Origin: Azolla pinnata
Lineage: Eukaryota; Streptophyta; Polypodiopsida; Salviniales; Salviniaceae
Direction of reading: 5' to 3'
Assembly: GCA_037176905.1 (NCBI GenBank)
Contig: JBBBWG010030864.1
Location: 7,032-71,031 of the forward strand
DNA: 64,000 nucleotides
The notes beneath the pieces are model-generated. The model did no database searches, was not told the origin of the DNA, and saw nothing but the letters and a program-made list of their open reading frames with translations. Position numbers and translations under genes: made by a program. The first letter of the stretch is position 1, and every line of letters begins with the position of its first letter. Positions 1 through 11,388 of this stretch are shown here, one piece after another.

Positions 1-163
1 ATTTTTTGAAACCTTCCTTCTCTTCGCTTCCCGCTCGTTGCCGTTTGCTTCCCGTCGTCGTCGTCGTCGTCGTCGTCTGCTCCGCTCCGCCATCGCCTTC
101 GACGCGCAGATTCCTGCAGACGGAGAGACAAGACAGAAGGAAACGGCCTTTCCGAGAAGCACC

Positions 164-3100
164 ATGAACGGCAACGTCCTCGCCGCCCGCGACCCCAACT
201 TCTCCAAGCAAGACGAGCTCTTGTACAAGCAGTGGTTCCAATATGCGGACCCCGGTAAGCCATTTTACCTCCCTCCCCTTTCAAAGTCCTCTGGATTTTA
301 TCCCTCCCTCTCTTCCCTTGTTTTGCTTCTCGGGAATTCCGGAGACGGACCTTGATTCTTTTCTCGCTTCTTCCTGCTCTCGAATCTCGCTCGAACGAGA
401 AAGAGGTTGGGATTTTTGTGCGATCCGATGCTTTTTTGGCGAGCTCATTTCGTGATCGCATCAGTCGATCTCTTCTTTAAAGCCGGTTGTTTGGCCCTCC
501 GGAATCCGCATTGATCGGTCATTGTAGCGATACATCTAGCTTGTTTGCTTTTGATTATCGGCATCATGCTTGATCGGCTCAGGAATGCGCATCCTTAATA
601 TGTTTGATGAATTCGACCTTCGAGGATGCACACTTACCTCTTTCCGTCGTAGTGCTTCGTGGACACTTTAATGAATCCCCATCAATGTGTATACTTTTCT
701 TATTTGCTGATCCCAAGTTTCCTTTTTTCCGCTTTCTGTAACTGAATCGAGCATATGCTTGCATTCACATTGTCAAATTCGGGAGAAATCTTTAATCTAG
801 TCCATGGCCCCTTGATTGAATTGTCCTTAAGTAGATCTATTATATTGTACACCGATTAATCTTCTTTTCCCGATTTTGCCGTTTTTTGAAACACACACAG
901 ATGGAGACGGGAGAGTTAGCGGAGCTGATGCAGTCGATTTCTTTTCTCATTCGAAATTGTCCAAAGACGATCTTAAGCAAGTAAGTGCGTCATGCTATCC
1001 ACAGTCTGATAGCAATATACGATGAACAGGTTATTATGATGCTCATCTATATTCATTTTGTCGATGTGTACAATTTCTTTGTCATGGATATGACAAATGA
1101 CTGATCTGTTACTTTTTTGCAGGTATGGTCTGTTGCAGATTCCAAACGTCAAGGCTACCTTGGTTACCAGGAATTCGTCACAGCGATGCAGGTAAAACTT
1201 TAAACTCTACAGACAGGTATTCACATACACGAGTCGCTAGTTCCAATTCGTTTTGTTATTTTCAGGTTATATCACTCATTCAGACTGGAAATAGCCCGTC
1301 AGCTGATACTCTGAGGAATGCAGGTAAAAGAACATGGAAACACGGCAGAAATGTGGGATTTGATCTGCGTATATGTATGTATATTACAGTTTGGGTTGAT
1401 TCATTATTCTTTTTCTGCTTTTTTCTTACTGCAGAAGCTGAGAACATCAGTCCCCCTGTCATGGAAGGGTTGGATGAGATGCTTTGGGTATAATGTTTTT
1501 CACAAATCATAATCAGGCGTGTACATTACAATCATTGTCGCTAATGCCTCATGTTTCGTTTGCAGGCTAGGCAGTCCCAGAAGAAGATTGATGCGGACTC
1601 GAAACGTATGTAATGTTTTTATGCTCATCTCCGATCACTGTTACTAAACCCCGATCACTGTTTTCTGACATAATAGAACATGGGGTTACGCAGTAAATAT
1701 CCCTGTCCCTGAGCCCCCAACATTGTTTTCGAGGTTGTTTTCTCAAAAGTCGTTGAAGAAGGTGAAATCATCAAATTCACTATGTGAAAGTTCATGAACA
1801 GCTTCAATCATTATCTTTGATTGCTCAAAATAGTAAAATTCTATGCACAGGTTGAACCATCCCATGTCACTTCGATTTTTGACGGATTAAAGAAACTGTA
1901 TATGGAAAAGCTACTGCCTCTTGAAATTGCTTATCAATTCAATGACTTTGCTCTACCTCAGCTGGTAATACTCCTCAAGTACAATACCGTGTCCTTCTAG
2001 ATGAAGTAATGTTTTTCTTACCGGATGTCTTGTGCAGACTGACAGTGATTTTGATGCAAAGCCTATAGTTACACTTCTTGGGCAGTACTCCACTGGGAAA
2101 ACTACTTTCATAAAACATTTACTCAAAACTGAATATCCAGGTTTGCTTTTCCCTTGACGAGTTTTAGATTAGCTTGTTTAATGATATAAGCATAAAAGTG
2201 ATAAGATTTTTTGTTGATATTTGATTTAGGAGCTCATATTGGGCCAGAGCCTACTACAGACCGATTTATTGTTGTTATGGTAAGATACGGTTTAAAAATA
2301 CATTTGTGATAGATTATTACAGAAATGAATCAACGCTGTTTGTTGCTACAATCTATGCAGGGAGGTCCTGATGGGCGAACAATACCAGGGAATACAATAG
2401 CTGTGCAAAAGAACATGCCTTTCACAGGGCTTACTCGATTTGGGGCAGCTTTTCTTTCCAAGTTTGAATGCTCACAGTTGAATAATCCTGTATGCCGAAT
2501 TTTCATTCTATATTCTAGTTTTGAAAGTAAGATATCTCATGTGGATTACTTGATCTATCTTACTGTTGCTCAATCTATCTTAATGTTGTATAGCTATTGG
2601 ATCATATATCATTTGTGGATACTCCTGGAGTTTTATCCGGGGAGAAGCAAAGAACTCACAGGAGCTATGATTTCACCGGTGTCACGGAATGGTTTGCTGC
2701 TAAGAGTGATCTCATTTTACTGCTGTTCGATCCACACAAGCTGGACATCAGTGATGAGTTTAAACGTGTGATCTCATCGCTCCGAGGGCATGAGGACAAG
2801 ATAAGGGTAGTCTTGAATAAGGCTGATCAAGTAAGCACACAACAGGTAAATTAATTGCTTCCTTTGTGTCTTTGAGTTATTGTAAAGAATGTTGATCTGG
2901 TGCTTAAATTTTGATATCCCACTTGTATGTTAGTTGATGAGAGTTTACGGAGCCCTTATGTGGTCCCTGGGCAAAGTTTTGAACACTCCTGAGGTTGTGC
3001 GTGTTTATGTTGGGTATGTTGAGAAGAATTCACTATTTCGTATCACCTGATGGAAATTCTTTATTCCTTATAGTACAGCTTACCAAATTTATTTTGATCA

Positions 3101-3795
3101 ATTACCAGATCCTTCAACGATAAACCTATTAACGAAAATCTGGGAAGCACTATTGGAAAGGATCTTCTTGAGCCAGAGCAAGCAAGCTTGCTAGCAGATC
3201 TGAAGGACATACCAAGAAAATCATGTGATCGGAAGGTATGTGTTTTGAAGTTCTATCTAAGTTTAAGGTTCTATTATAGCACCCATTTAGTTCACTTCCA
3301 TTCTTGAATGTAACAGATCAATGAGTTTGTGAAACGAGCTAGAGCTGCAAAGATGCATGCTTATGTGATTGGCCATTTGAAAAAGGAGATGCCAGCCATG
3401 ATGGGCAAGGTAAAGGCCCAACAACGTTTGATTGAAAACTTGGAGGAAGAGTTCAGCAAGGTAAATGATGCAAGTCAAAGTCTTGATTTGGTGGTTTGAT
3501 CTTGAGCATAAGATAAGTAGTCGTTGTATGTAGGTTTAGGTGCAATGGTTTTGTTTTCAGGTACAATTGAAAAAAAATAAATCTAAAGCCCCTCCTGTTT
3601 TGATAGGTGCAAAAGGAATACCATCTTCCTGTAGGGGATTTTCCTAATGTAGATCATTTTAGAGAAATATTGTCCACTTACAACATCGATAAATTCGAGA
3701 AGCTCAAGCCTAAGATGATTCAAACCATCGATGACATGCTTAGCAATGATCTTCCTGAGCTGATCAGGAAATTCCGCAATCCTTACGAAGAGTAA
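164..3795 (+). CDS. EHD1: EHD-type dynamin-like GTPase (EH domain protein, EHD1/EHD2-like)
   Basis: Exons: 164-254, 901-980, 1123-1191, 1266-1323, 1435-1487, 1566-1605, 1694-1761, 1851-1964, 2038-2140, 2230-2279, 2361-2489, 2594-2845, 2934-3013, 3109-3235, 3317-3460, 3607-3795. They sum to 1647 nt (548 aa), with every junction in frame and GT-AG. An EH domain lies at the N terminus with a canonical EF-hand loop DPDGDGRVSGAD (residues 29-40). The dynamin-type GTPase domain has the P-loop GQYSTGKT (206-213), DTPG (294-297) and NKAD (360-363). A helical region ends in KFRNPYEE. Known family role: ATP/GTP-dependent tubulation of endosomal membrane and endocytic recycling. Plants carry EH at the N terminus, animals at the C terminus, and this gene follows the plant layout. 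Length matches Arabidopsis EHD1 (about 545 aa). The 5' UTR holds a short CGT run near 55-76. Confidence 0.96.
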
Positions 3796-4230
3796 ATGCT
3801 CGATACATGCTCTAGATTGGTCACGAGCTGTTGTGACACATTGTGAGCTGCTGTTAATGGAACACCTAGCGGTGAAGTTGTCTACGAGCTGAATTTCCAG
3901 TTGTATTTCGCGCTCTTGCGTCTATTAATGAATGAAGTTAAAAGAATTATGTGCTATTTGTCCTTGTTATCTGAATGGCAGATCTTGTATGTAGTTCCTG
4001 AAGTTGTCAGCTCAAGGATCCTCCTTTATGCTGTAAGTTTGTGTCAATGGTTTCTCAATCTATACTATACATGAACTAAGAATTGTTTCTTTGAGGGGTG
4101 ACAGAAATGTATTGAGGTTATATTTTTGGCCTATTGACATGGAATGCAATCTTGTCAGATATCATTAACAGTAAAATTGCAGGCCCCAGATTAGGAATCA
4201 GCCACAGCATATTACCATATTAACAGAGAA

Positions 4231-4444
4231 TCCAACACTTTACCACAACAGCATTAGCAATCACTACATATGTAGAGCAACATTCTGTGGATGTGTAAGA
4301 GAAGTTACTCTGAGTGGGCATATAATCAAAAGCTAGAAAGGCACATAAAATCCAACTCTTACTGCAATTGCATTAGCAATCACTACATATATAGACCCAC
4401 ATTTTATGAATATGTAAGAGAGGGAACTCTAAGTAGGCATATAT
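4231..4444. repeat. Diverged tandem duplication, about 92 bp units
   Basis: Copy 1 is about 4231-4322 and copy 2 about 4351-4442. Both share the order tccaac...ttac, gcattagcaatcactacata, tgtaagaga and tgggcata/taggcata. About 28 bp of unrelated sequence lies between. The divergence suggests an old duplication. Confidence 0.7.
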
Positions 4445-4844
4445 GAAGCTCCAATGGCAGATATGCCGAAGCATCTTCGCATCATTAATGGCATTGCATG
4501 CCCTCACTGAACATCTCCATAGCTCTATACAACAATGGGTGCTAGATTCGAACACTTGGCAACCCATACAATTGAGACTATATATACGCTTTAGGCTTGT
4601 TGACCATGTGGAACTAAACCCCCATTGCATGTATGATTGCATGCCACAATCATAGGGTTTATGTGAATGGTGAAAATCAATAAATTTGAGCTTTCTCGAA
4701 GCATCATCTTATGGAGATCTTTCATCTTGTTGTGATTCTGCTTTGTTATGAAGATCTTTCATGTTGTGAAATAGAAGAGCATATGATCAAAAAGCCAAAA
4801 ACAGTGGAGCAGAAAATAAAAGAGCCAAAAATAGAAGAGCAATT

Positions 4845-4898
4845 TCTCCTCCTCCTCCTCCTTCTTCTTCTTCTTCTTCGTCTTCTTCTTCTTCTTCC
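4845..4898. repeat. CTC/CTT trinucleotide microsatellite
   Basis: Runs of CTC then CTT with a single CGT interruption, about 50 bp upstream of the PPR start codon. It probably lies in the 5' UTR or core promoter of that gene. Confidence 0.8.
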
Positions 4899-4948
4899 GT
4901 TGACGGTCGACATGTCGATTCTCTGGGCTTGATTTCCCGAATGGCTGG

Positions 4949-7900
4949 ATGTGCGTGCTGCTCCAGAGGAGGAGCTCTGCTCTCGGACCCAACCTTCCCT
5001 CACCGTCAACATGGCAGGTCACCGCGATCAGCAGGCAAGGCGTTGAAGAGCCCCCTGTACGTAGCCGCAACAGGGATGAGGAAGAAAAAGAGAAAGAGAA
5101 TGGGAAGCTCGAAGACAAAGCGGAAGAGAAAGTAAAGCCTTCGCTTTCGATCTTAGGTTTAGGTGCATCGACGCTTGGTCTTCCCCCCCCATCCGTAGGT
5201 ACGGTCGTGGACGTGTTTGCGTCATGCCGAAAATGGCGTAGAGATGGGTCTTGTTCTGAAATTCTGCGTCTTCAGACTTACCTGCACAGAATCGGCTTGG
5301 ACATGCATAGATCAGCTAGGACTGCCCTGCTATCCTTATTGATTGAACTTGGAAACGGGTATGGTGCCCAACAAGTTTTTGACAAGTTGATCTTCTACGG
5401 TGACGCATCTTTGTGGGATCATCTCATACAAACCTGGTCTAATCGTGGAGATCTTGGCCATGCTTTTGATCTCTTCCGCAAAGTACAATATGATGACAAT
5501 ATCCACCTTAGTTCCGCGACTTTTGTGGCCTTGCTAAAGGCATGTGCTAATGCACAAGACTTGAGCAAAGGTGTGGAAGTGCATACCATTGTGTCCAACG
5601 TTTGCTTTCTTGAAACCGATGTTTTCATTGGGAGTGTGATGGTTGATATGTATGCAAAATGTGGTGCTCTTAACTTAGCAGAAGAGGTGTTTGACAACAT
5701 TGAAGCTAAAGATGTAGTTTCTTGGACAACTCTGATCGGAGGGTATGCTAACCATGGGAACAGTTTGAAAGCGTTGCAATGCTTTGAAAGTATGCAAAAT
5801 GAGGCCGTTTCCCCAAATGATGTGACATTCAGTTGTGTCTTGAAAGCTTGTGCAGATGAGCGAGACCCAAAAAGGGGTATAGAAATCCACACTCAGATTG
5901 AGATGCATGGGTACTTAGAAACACACGTTACCATTGGCAATGCCTTGCTGAACATGTATGCCAAGTTCGGCTTGTTATGCGAGGCTCAGAAAGTATTTAA
6001 CAAGCTTCCAAATCACAATGTCATCACATGGACAACTCTGGTTTCCGCATATGTTGAATGTGGTCACGGTGAGGAGGCATTAAAATGTCTTGAAGAAATG
6101 AGACATCAGAAAGTATCACCAAATGTTATTACATTCATTTGGAGCTTGAAAGCTTGTGAGAACATAGACGCCCTTGAAGAAAGCCACAAAATTCATGCGG
6201 ATATCGAGAAACATGGCTTAGGAAACGAAAAACTCATTGCAAATACCTTAATAGATATGTATGCAAAATTTGGCATTATTCATGCTGTTGAAGCAATATT
6301 CGAGAAGCTTGAAGAACGGGGTGTTGTCTCTTGGACATCAATGATTGCAGGTTACATTGAACATAGTCAAGATGAGAACGCAGTGAAGTGTTTTGAGCAA
6401 ATGTTAGTTGAGGGAGTGCTTCCTGATGCAATTACAGTAGGTTTTTACATGAAATCCTGCAGCAATATTGGAGTTGCAAACAAATGTGAAGCTCTACATG
6501 CCTGGATTGAGGCAATGGGGTTGTCAAAGGAGGGTAACTTTATTGCTAGCACATTGATTGAGCTATATGGAAACATTGGAATGATTGGCAAAGCACAGAC
6601 TGTATTGGATAAACTGGAGACTCGAGATGAAATCATTTTAACCTCATTACTGACAGGATACCTGAAACATGGATATTATAAAGAGGCATTTGAATGTGTC
6701 AAGCAGATACAGCTAATGGGAGTTACTCTTGATAGCTCCTTGTTTATATGTGTATTAAAAGCTTGTGGCAGTTCAAAAGCTAGAGATAAAGGTGAAGAAA
6801 TTCATGCTGATATCGAAAAGAAAGGATGGTTGGGGCATAAACATGTTGGAAATGCATTGATTGAAATGTATGTCAAATGTGGCTCAGTTGTGGTGGCCCA
6901 GCATGTTTTTGACAAGCTTAAAGTCAAAGATGTAGTTTCATGGAATACACTGATCTCAGGGTATGTTGAGGATGGATGTTGCACTAAATCACTGAAATAT
7001 TTTGAACTCATGCAAGAACAAAGTGTGCTTCCAAATACAACCACTTTTATTCATGCTTTACAGTCTTGTGGAATGGCACGAAATATGGATAAGGGTTGTG
7101 AAATACATTCCCAGATTGAGAAAATGGGTCTGCCAGAAACCGACCTTGTGGTTGGAACTGCTCTTGTTGATATGTATGGTAAATTTGGTTGGCTTTGCGA
7201 AGCGCATCAAGTATTCAACAAACTGTCAGATCCCGATACCATTTCTTGGACTGCACTTATTACGGGATATATTGAGCATGGAGATAGTGAGAAAGCACTG
7301 CTATGCTGTAAACAGATGCAACAAACAGGCATCTCTTTTAATTCTGTCACATTAATTTGTGGTTTGAAAGCTTGTGGAAGTCTACAGATCATAGGAAAAG
7401 GCTTGGAGATACATGCTGAGATTATGACGAGGGGCTTGTTTGAACAAAATGTGCTGATTGGAAACACATTGGTTGATATGTACGGAAAATGTGGTTTTCT
7501 TTCTAAAGCGTTTAAAGTTTTTGATGAACTCTTTGTTCGAGAAGTTACCACTTGGAACTGCCTTATTGTGGGATATATCAACTGCGGTCATTATATGGAA
7601 GCACTGAAATGTTATGAGATAATGCAGAACCAATGTGTTATCCCAAATTCTGTTACATATGTCTGTTGCTTGAAAGTTTGTGGAAGATTAGGTGCTTTAA
7701 GGAAAGGCCTTGGACTGCATGCTGTTATAGGAAAATGTGGGTTGTTGCAGGTGGATGTTGTTGTTGGTAACTCATTAATAGATATGTATGTGAAATGCAA
7801 TTCGTTCACCAAAGCACAAGAAGTGTTTTATAGGCTTCCATTCCGAGATGTTGTTTCATGGAATGTACTAATCAAAACATTTATTGAACAAAACCTCTGT

Positions 7901-9811
7901 GGGGAAGCATTGAAATGTCTCAAGCTGATGGAACTTGAGGGTGTAGATCCAGATTCTGTAACTTATGTTTATAGTTTAAAAGCTTATAGCAGCATTGAAG
8001 ATGTACATAATGCAGAAACGTTACATGTAGGGATAAAAAGAAATATGTTGGAAAAATGTGCTTCCTCTGGGACCACTTCGGTCGACATATATGCAAAATG
8101 TGGTTTTCTCTCAGAACTGCAGCAAGTAATTCACGAGCTTCCACTTGAGGCCATTGCCACGTGGAACTCCTTGATATTTAGACTTGCAGAACAGGAGCAT
8201 TTTGAGCAAGCACTCTGGTGCTTTCAGCAGATGCAGCTGCAGGGTGTTTTCCCAAATGCTATTACACTTTCCCACATCTTGAAGGTTTGTGCGAGCATTG
8301 GAGCCATAAACAAAGGCAGGGAAGTTCATAGTCAACTTGAAAGGAAGGGGCTATTGGAGACTGATAGTTTTCTTGGAAATGGTCTTGTTGATATGTATGC
8401 CAAATGTGGTTCACTTGTCATGGCTCATCAAGTGTTTGATTTACTGCCAGTTAGAGATAGCATCACATGGACAGCTTTGATGGCAGGGTATGCCAAGCAT
8501 GGAAATATCAATGTGGCATTTGACTGCTTCGAATGTATGCAACTAGAAGGCGTCTCTCCTAATGCTGTCACATTTCTTTCATGCCTTAAACCATCCAATA
8601 TTTTAGGAACTAAAAATAAGAGTCTCGTTCTGCATGCTGAAATTGAGAAGATGGGTCTTTTCGAAGAAAGTAGTGTGGGAAACATTCTTGTTGGTATGTA
8701 TGTCAAAGATGGCTATCTTGCTATTGCACAAGACATTTTTTACAAGCTCTCAGTCAAGGATGTTATTTCATGGAATGCCCTAATCCAAGCATTGGCTGAG
8801 AATGGGAAGAGTGAGGAGGCTCTAGAATGTTTCGGGGAGATGCGTCACAAAGGATTTGTACCAGATAGTGTCACATTGCTTGCCATTTTAAAAGCTTGTG
8901 GCATGTTAGGAGATGCCAATAAGGGCCAAGAAGTTCAAGCTGAGATTGAAAAAATGGGGTTATTATATGACGATATTGTTGTTGGGGCAGCAGTGATTGA
9001 TATGTATGTCAAATGTAGATCTCTTAGCAAAGCACTGTATGTGTTTGACAAACTTCAGGCTAGAGATGTTTTCGCATGGAATGCATTGATTGGTGGATAT
9101 GCAGAACATGGGTTTGTTGAGAAGGCACTGGAGTCGTTTGATGAAATGCGACACAACGGCATATCTCCGAGTCCGGTGACATTTGTGTGTTGCTTGAAGG
9201 CTTGCGGTAGTATTGGAGCCAAACACAAAGGGCAAGAAATACATGCTGAGATTGAAAGGAGAGGTTTGCTGGAAACTGATCTTTTCATCGGCAACATGCT
9301 GGTGGATATGTATGCTCGATGTGGCCTCCTTGCCGCAGCGCAAAAGGTATCAGACAAGCTCTCAGTTCAAGATGTAGTTACATGGAATTCTCTTCTTACA
9401 GGATATGCTCAGCTCGGCAGAATCGAAGATGTGTTTTACACATTCAACCAAATGGTTAGAGCAAGTGTGATGCCTGACAGCGTTAGCTTTCTCATTGTTC
9501 TCAGTGCATGCAGCCGCTCTGGTTTCGGTTTCTTCGAGGAATTCAACAGCATGTACATGGAGACGATGAATAAAGATTTTGGCATCGCAGCGACTCCACA
9601 GCTCCACAATGCCATGATTGCTCTGTATTGCCGAGCAGGGCAGCTAGACATGGCTATGTCGATGCTTACGAAGATGCCTTTTACTCCAGATATGGTGGCT
9701 TGGCATGCCTTGCTGTATTCTTGCGGAAGTTGTGGAAATGTCGGAGTTGGTAAACAAGCATTTCAACAAGCAAAATGTCACCAAAATGGATCCCAAAATG
9801 GATCAGGCTGA
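4949..9811 (+). CDS. Very long PLS-class pentatricopeptide repeat protein, no E/DYW tail
   Basis: A single uninterrupted reading frame of 1620 codons, ATG at 4949. After a charged N-terminal stretch of about 110 residues (DEEEKEKEN...), the protein is a chain of roughly 100-residue P-L-S triplets. I count about 15 blocks with the signature LVDMYAKCG...VFDKL...DVVSWTALI, so more than 40 PPR motifs. Known family role: sequence-specific binding of organellar RNA, often for C-to-U editing, splicing or stability. The protein stops shortly after an S-like motif (QAFQQAKCHQNGSQNGSG) and lacks E1/E2 and DYW domains, so any deaminase would have to act in trans. Targeting is unclear, because the N terminus is acidic after about residue 45, unlike a typical transit peptide. 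An upstream 5' exon cannot be excluded. Confidence 0.9.
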   Translation: MCVLLQRRSSALGPNLPSPSTWQVTAISRQGVEEPPVRSRNRDEEEKEKENGKLEDKAEEKVKPSLSILGLGASTLGLPPPSVGTVVDVFASCRKWRRDGSCSEILRLQTYLHRIGLDMHRSARTALLSLLIELGNGYGAQQVFDKLIFYGDASLWDHLIQTWSNRGDLGHAFDLFRKVQYDDNIHLSSATFVALLKACANAQDLSKGVEVHTIVSNVCFLETDVFIGSVMVDMYAKCGALNLAEEVFDNIEAKDVVSWTTLIGGYANHGNSLKALQCFESMQNEAVSPNDVTFSCVLKACADERDPKRGIEIHTQIEMHGYLETHVTIGNALLNMYAKFGLLCEAQKVFNKLPNHNVITWTTLVSAYVECGHGEEALKCLEEMRHQKVSPNVITFIWSLKACENIDALEESHKIHADIEKHGLGNEKLIANTLIDMYAKFGIIHAVEAIFEKLEERGVVSWTSMIAGYIEHSQDENAVKCFEQMLVEGVLPDAITVGFYMKSCSNIGVANKCEALHAWIEAMGLSKEGNFIASTLIELYGNIGMIGKAQTVLDKLETRDEIILTSLLTGYLKHGYYKEAFECVKQIQLMGVTLDSSLFICVLKACGSSKARDKGEEIHADIEKKGWLGHKHVGNALIEMYVKCGSVVVAQHVFDKLKVKDVVSWNTLISGYVEDGCCTKSLKYFELMQEQSVLPNTTTFIHALQSCGMARNMDKGCEIHSQIEKMGLPETDLVVGTALVDMYGKFGWLCEAHQVFNKLSDPDTISWTALITGYIEHGDSEKALLCCKQMQQTGISFNSVTLICGLKACGSLQIIGKGLEIHAEIMTRGLFEQNVLIGNTLVDMYGKCGFLSKAFKVFDELFVREVTTWNCLIVGYINCGHYMEALKCYEIMQNQCVIPNSVTYVCCLKVCGRLGALRKGLGLHAVIGKCGLLQVDVVVGNSLIDMYVKCNSFTKAQEVFYRLPFRDVVSWNVLIKTFIEQNLCGEALKCLKLMELEGVDPDSVTYVYSLKAYSSIEDVHNAETLHVGIKRNMLEKCASSGTTSVDIYAKCGFLSELQQVIHELPLEAIATWNSLIFRLAEQEHFEQALWCFQQMQLQGVFPNAITLSHILKVCASIGAINKGREVHSQLERKGLLETDSFLGNGLVDMYAKCGSLVMAHQVFDLLPVRDSITWTALMAGYAKHGNINVAFDCFECMQLEGVSPNAVTFLSCLKPSNILGTKNKSLVLHAEIEKMGLFEESSVGNILVGMYVKDGYLAIAQDIFYKLSVKDVISWNALIQALAENGKSEEALECFGEMRHKGFVPDSVTLLAILKACGMLGDANKGQEVQAEIEKMGLLYDDIVVGAAVIDMYVKCRSLSKALYVFDKLQARDVFAWNALIGGYAEHGFVEKALESFDEMRHNGISPSPVTFVCCLKACGSIGAKHKGQEIHAEIERRGLLETDLFIGNMLVDMYARCGLLAAAQKVSDKLSVQDVVTWNSLLTGYAQLGRIEDVFYTFNQMVRASVMPDSVSFLIVLSACSRSGFGFFEEFNSMYMETMNKDFGIAATPQLHNAMIALYCRAGQLDMAMSMLTKMPFTPDMVAWHALLYSCGSCGNVGVGKQAFQQAKCHQNGSQNGSG

Positions 9812-11388
9812 ACAATATGGAAAGACATTGTAATATATATGACATATATCATTGAACTGGACATTTACCACGTCAATTAAAACATGGTAAATAGGTACCT
9901 AATAAGGACCTATAAATAGATCCATCTAAACCCATTTGGTTTAACACCAGTCTCTAATCTCTTACTTAGCCTACACTTTGTAATCCGGATTCTCTCTGAA
10001 TATAAAATTTCACTCTGCTGGTCTTCCACTTTAGTGTTCTTTTTTATTTCTTTCTATTGTTAATTTCTCTTGCTCTCAAGTCATGAAAACAAGCCATGGG
10101 CGTAGGAAATCGAATGTCTAGATTAAGGGAGGCACAATAATGACCGTTCCATAAATGGAATCAACTAAATGTGTTAGAGAATGGTTTCATAATCTAGATT
10201 TAAAAAACCCCTCAAGGTTAGATTTGAATGATCCATTTATAAAGTACTAAATTATATCGTTTAGTTAAGTTAAACTGATAAAACATATAAACCAGGTAAA
10301 CTAGCTCTTAAAGTTTATTTTTCATTCATCATCAATTTGATGAAATGCCAAAAGAATGAGAATCTGCATCTAGCACTTAATGCGGTGTAATCCGTTTTGA
10401 TTCCCATGCTTTAATTTTATCTCCCATTATTATTACCACAGTCTTAAAAGGCGTTCAGAAAGGTCGATCGGTCATTACAATTGTTATATTGGAAAAGAAA
10501 AGGACGGGTAACATAGGATCATTCAGGCACTCCAAATGACTTGGCAATGTAGCGTCGACGAGTGTTTTTGAGCAGAGTGGTAGCTCGATGCACCTCGAGT
10601 TTCTACCACTGTCAGATGTTGAGAAAATCACCATCGAGCTTTGGGCGGAAATGCGATCGGAAGCTAGGTGCTAGAATTTTATCAGCCGGCAAAGGAGAGC
10701 GAAGGGTGTGTGCACAACATCGGGTCGCCGATCGATTCTGATCATCATGACAAAGTGGTGTTGGAATCTGTATGACGAGGTCCCGCGATCGAAGAGGAAG
10801 CAAGCCGAATCCCCTGTGGATGCGGAAACTTCGGGGATTATCTCGATCGCCGATTCACTAATTTGGCTCCATTTTGGGGCTGCTGACAATTCGAGATGCC
10901 ATGGTTGGTTAAGTCAGAGTCGATCGATTCGATTCGATTCGATTCGATCGATTTGATCAATCGAATCGATGGCATTTCGAGAAGTTTTTCGAGGATTTGC
11001 TAATTTTGGAGGTGCCCGATTCCTCGAGTTCGGGATAGAGGAGATTTTGCACACGAAATTTTGCACAGATTTGTGAAGAGCTCGCTCATGGTGGAATGCA
11101 TTTTGCATCTTGATGCACAAATCAGAAGCTGAAGACATATACATGTTCTGGAAGGCTCAGAGGTGTTCACAGACATGGCAGCTTTGCTTGAAGGAGGTGA
11201 TAGGGATCTCGTCTGTTCAATCCTCTCTGGTAGAGGTCACGCACAGCAAGAGGGGATAGCAACGGCATCTTTGTGGGTTATGAGCTCTTGATCGATTGGA
11301 AGTATCCCAACCACAAGAGCAGAAAGGCACAAGATTGGTGGGCACAGCGGAGCTTCTATGCTCTGCCAAGGGACGACCTTGCTATGGG
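9812..11388. other. Intergenic between the two PPR genes
   Basis: AT-rich to about 10500, then more GC-rich. About 9829-10030 looks like a short LTR end (see findings). About 10917-10972 is a TCGAT-rich palindromic patch. Stop-free extension of the downstream frame reaches back to 11296 but has no ATG before 11389. No gene recognised. Confidence 0.55.
10917..10972. repeat. TCGAT pentamer run with inverted arms
   Basis: Several tandem copies of cgatt followed by cgatcgatttgatcaatcgaatcgat. It can pair with itself and sits about 420 bp upstream of the second PPR start. Confidence 0.7.

Larger units (their letters stand above)
3796..4948. other. Intergenic, EHD gene to first PPR gene
   Basis: Holds the EHD 3' UTR (to roughly 3950), a diverged tandem duplication at 4231-4444 and a pyrimidine microsatellite at 4845-4898 just ahead of the PPR reading frame. 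No protein or RNA gene was recognised. Confidence 0.6.

Noticed and set aside
4530-4630. tRNA- or SINE-like B box (minus strand gttcgaatc) near 4547
   Set aside because: No cloverleaf, and the upstream A-box match is poor; kept only as a possible SINE remnant.
5419-9651. Many antisense frames within the first PPR gene
   Set aside because: Shadows of the repeated PPR codons; no independent support.
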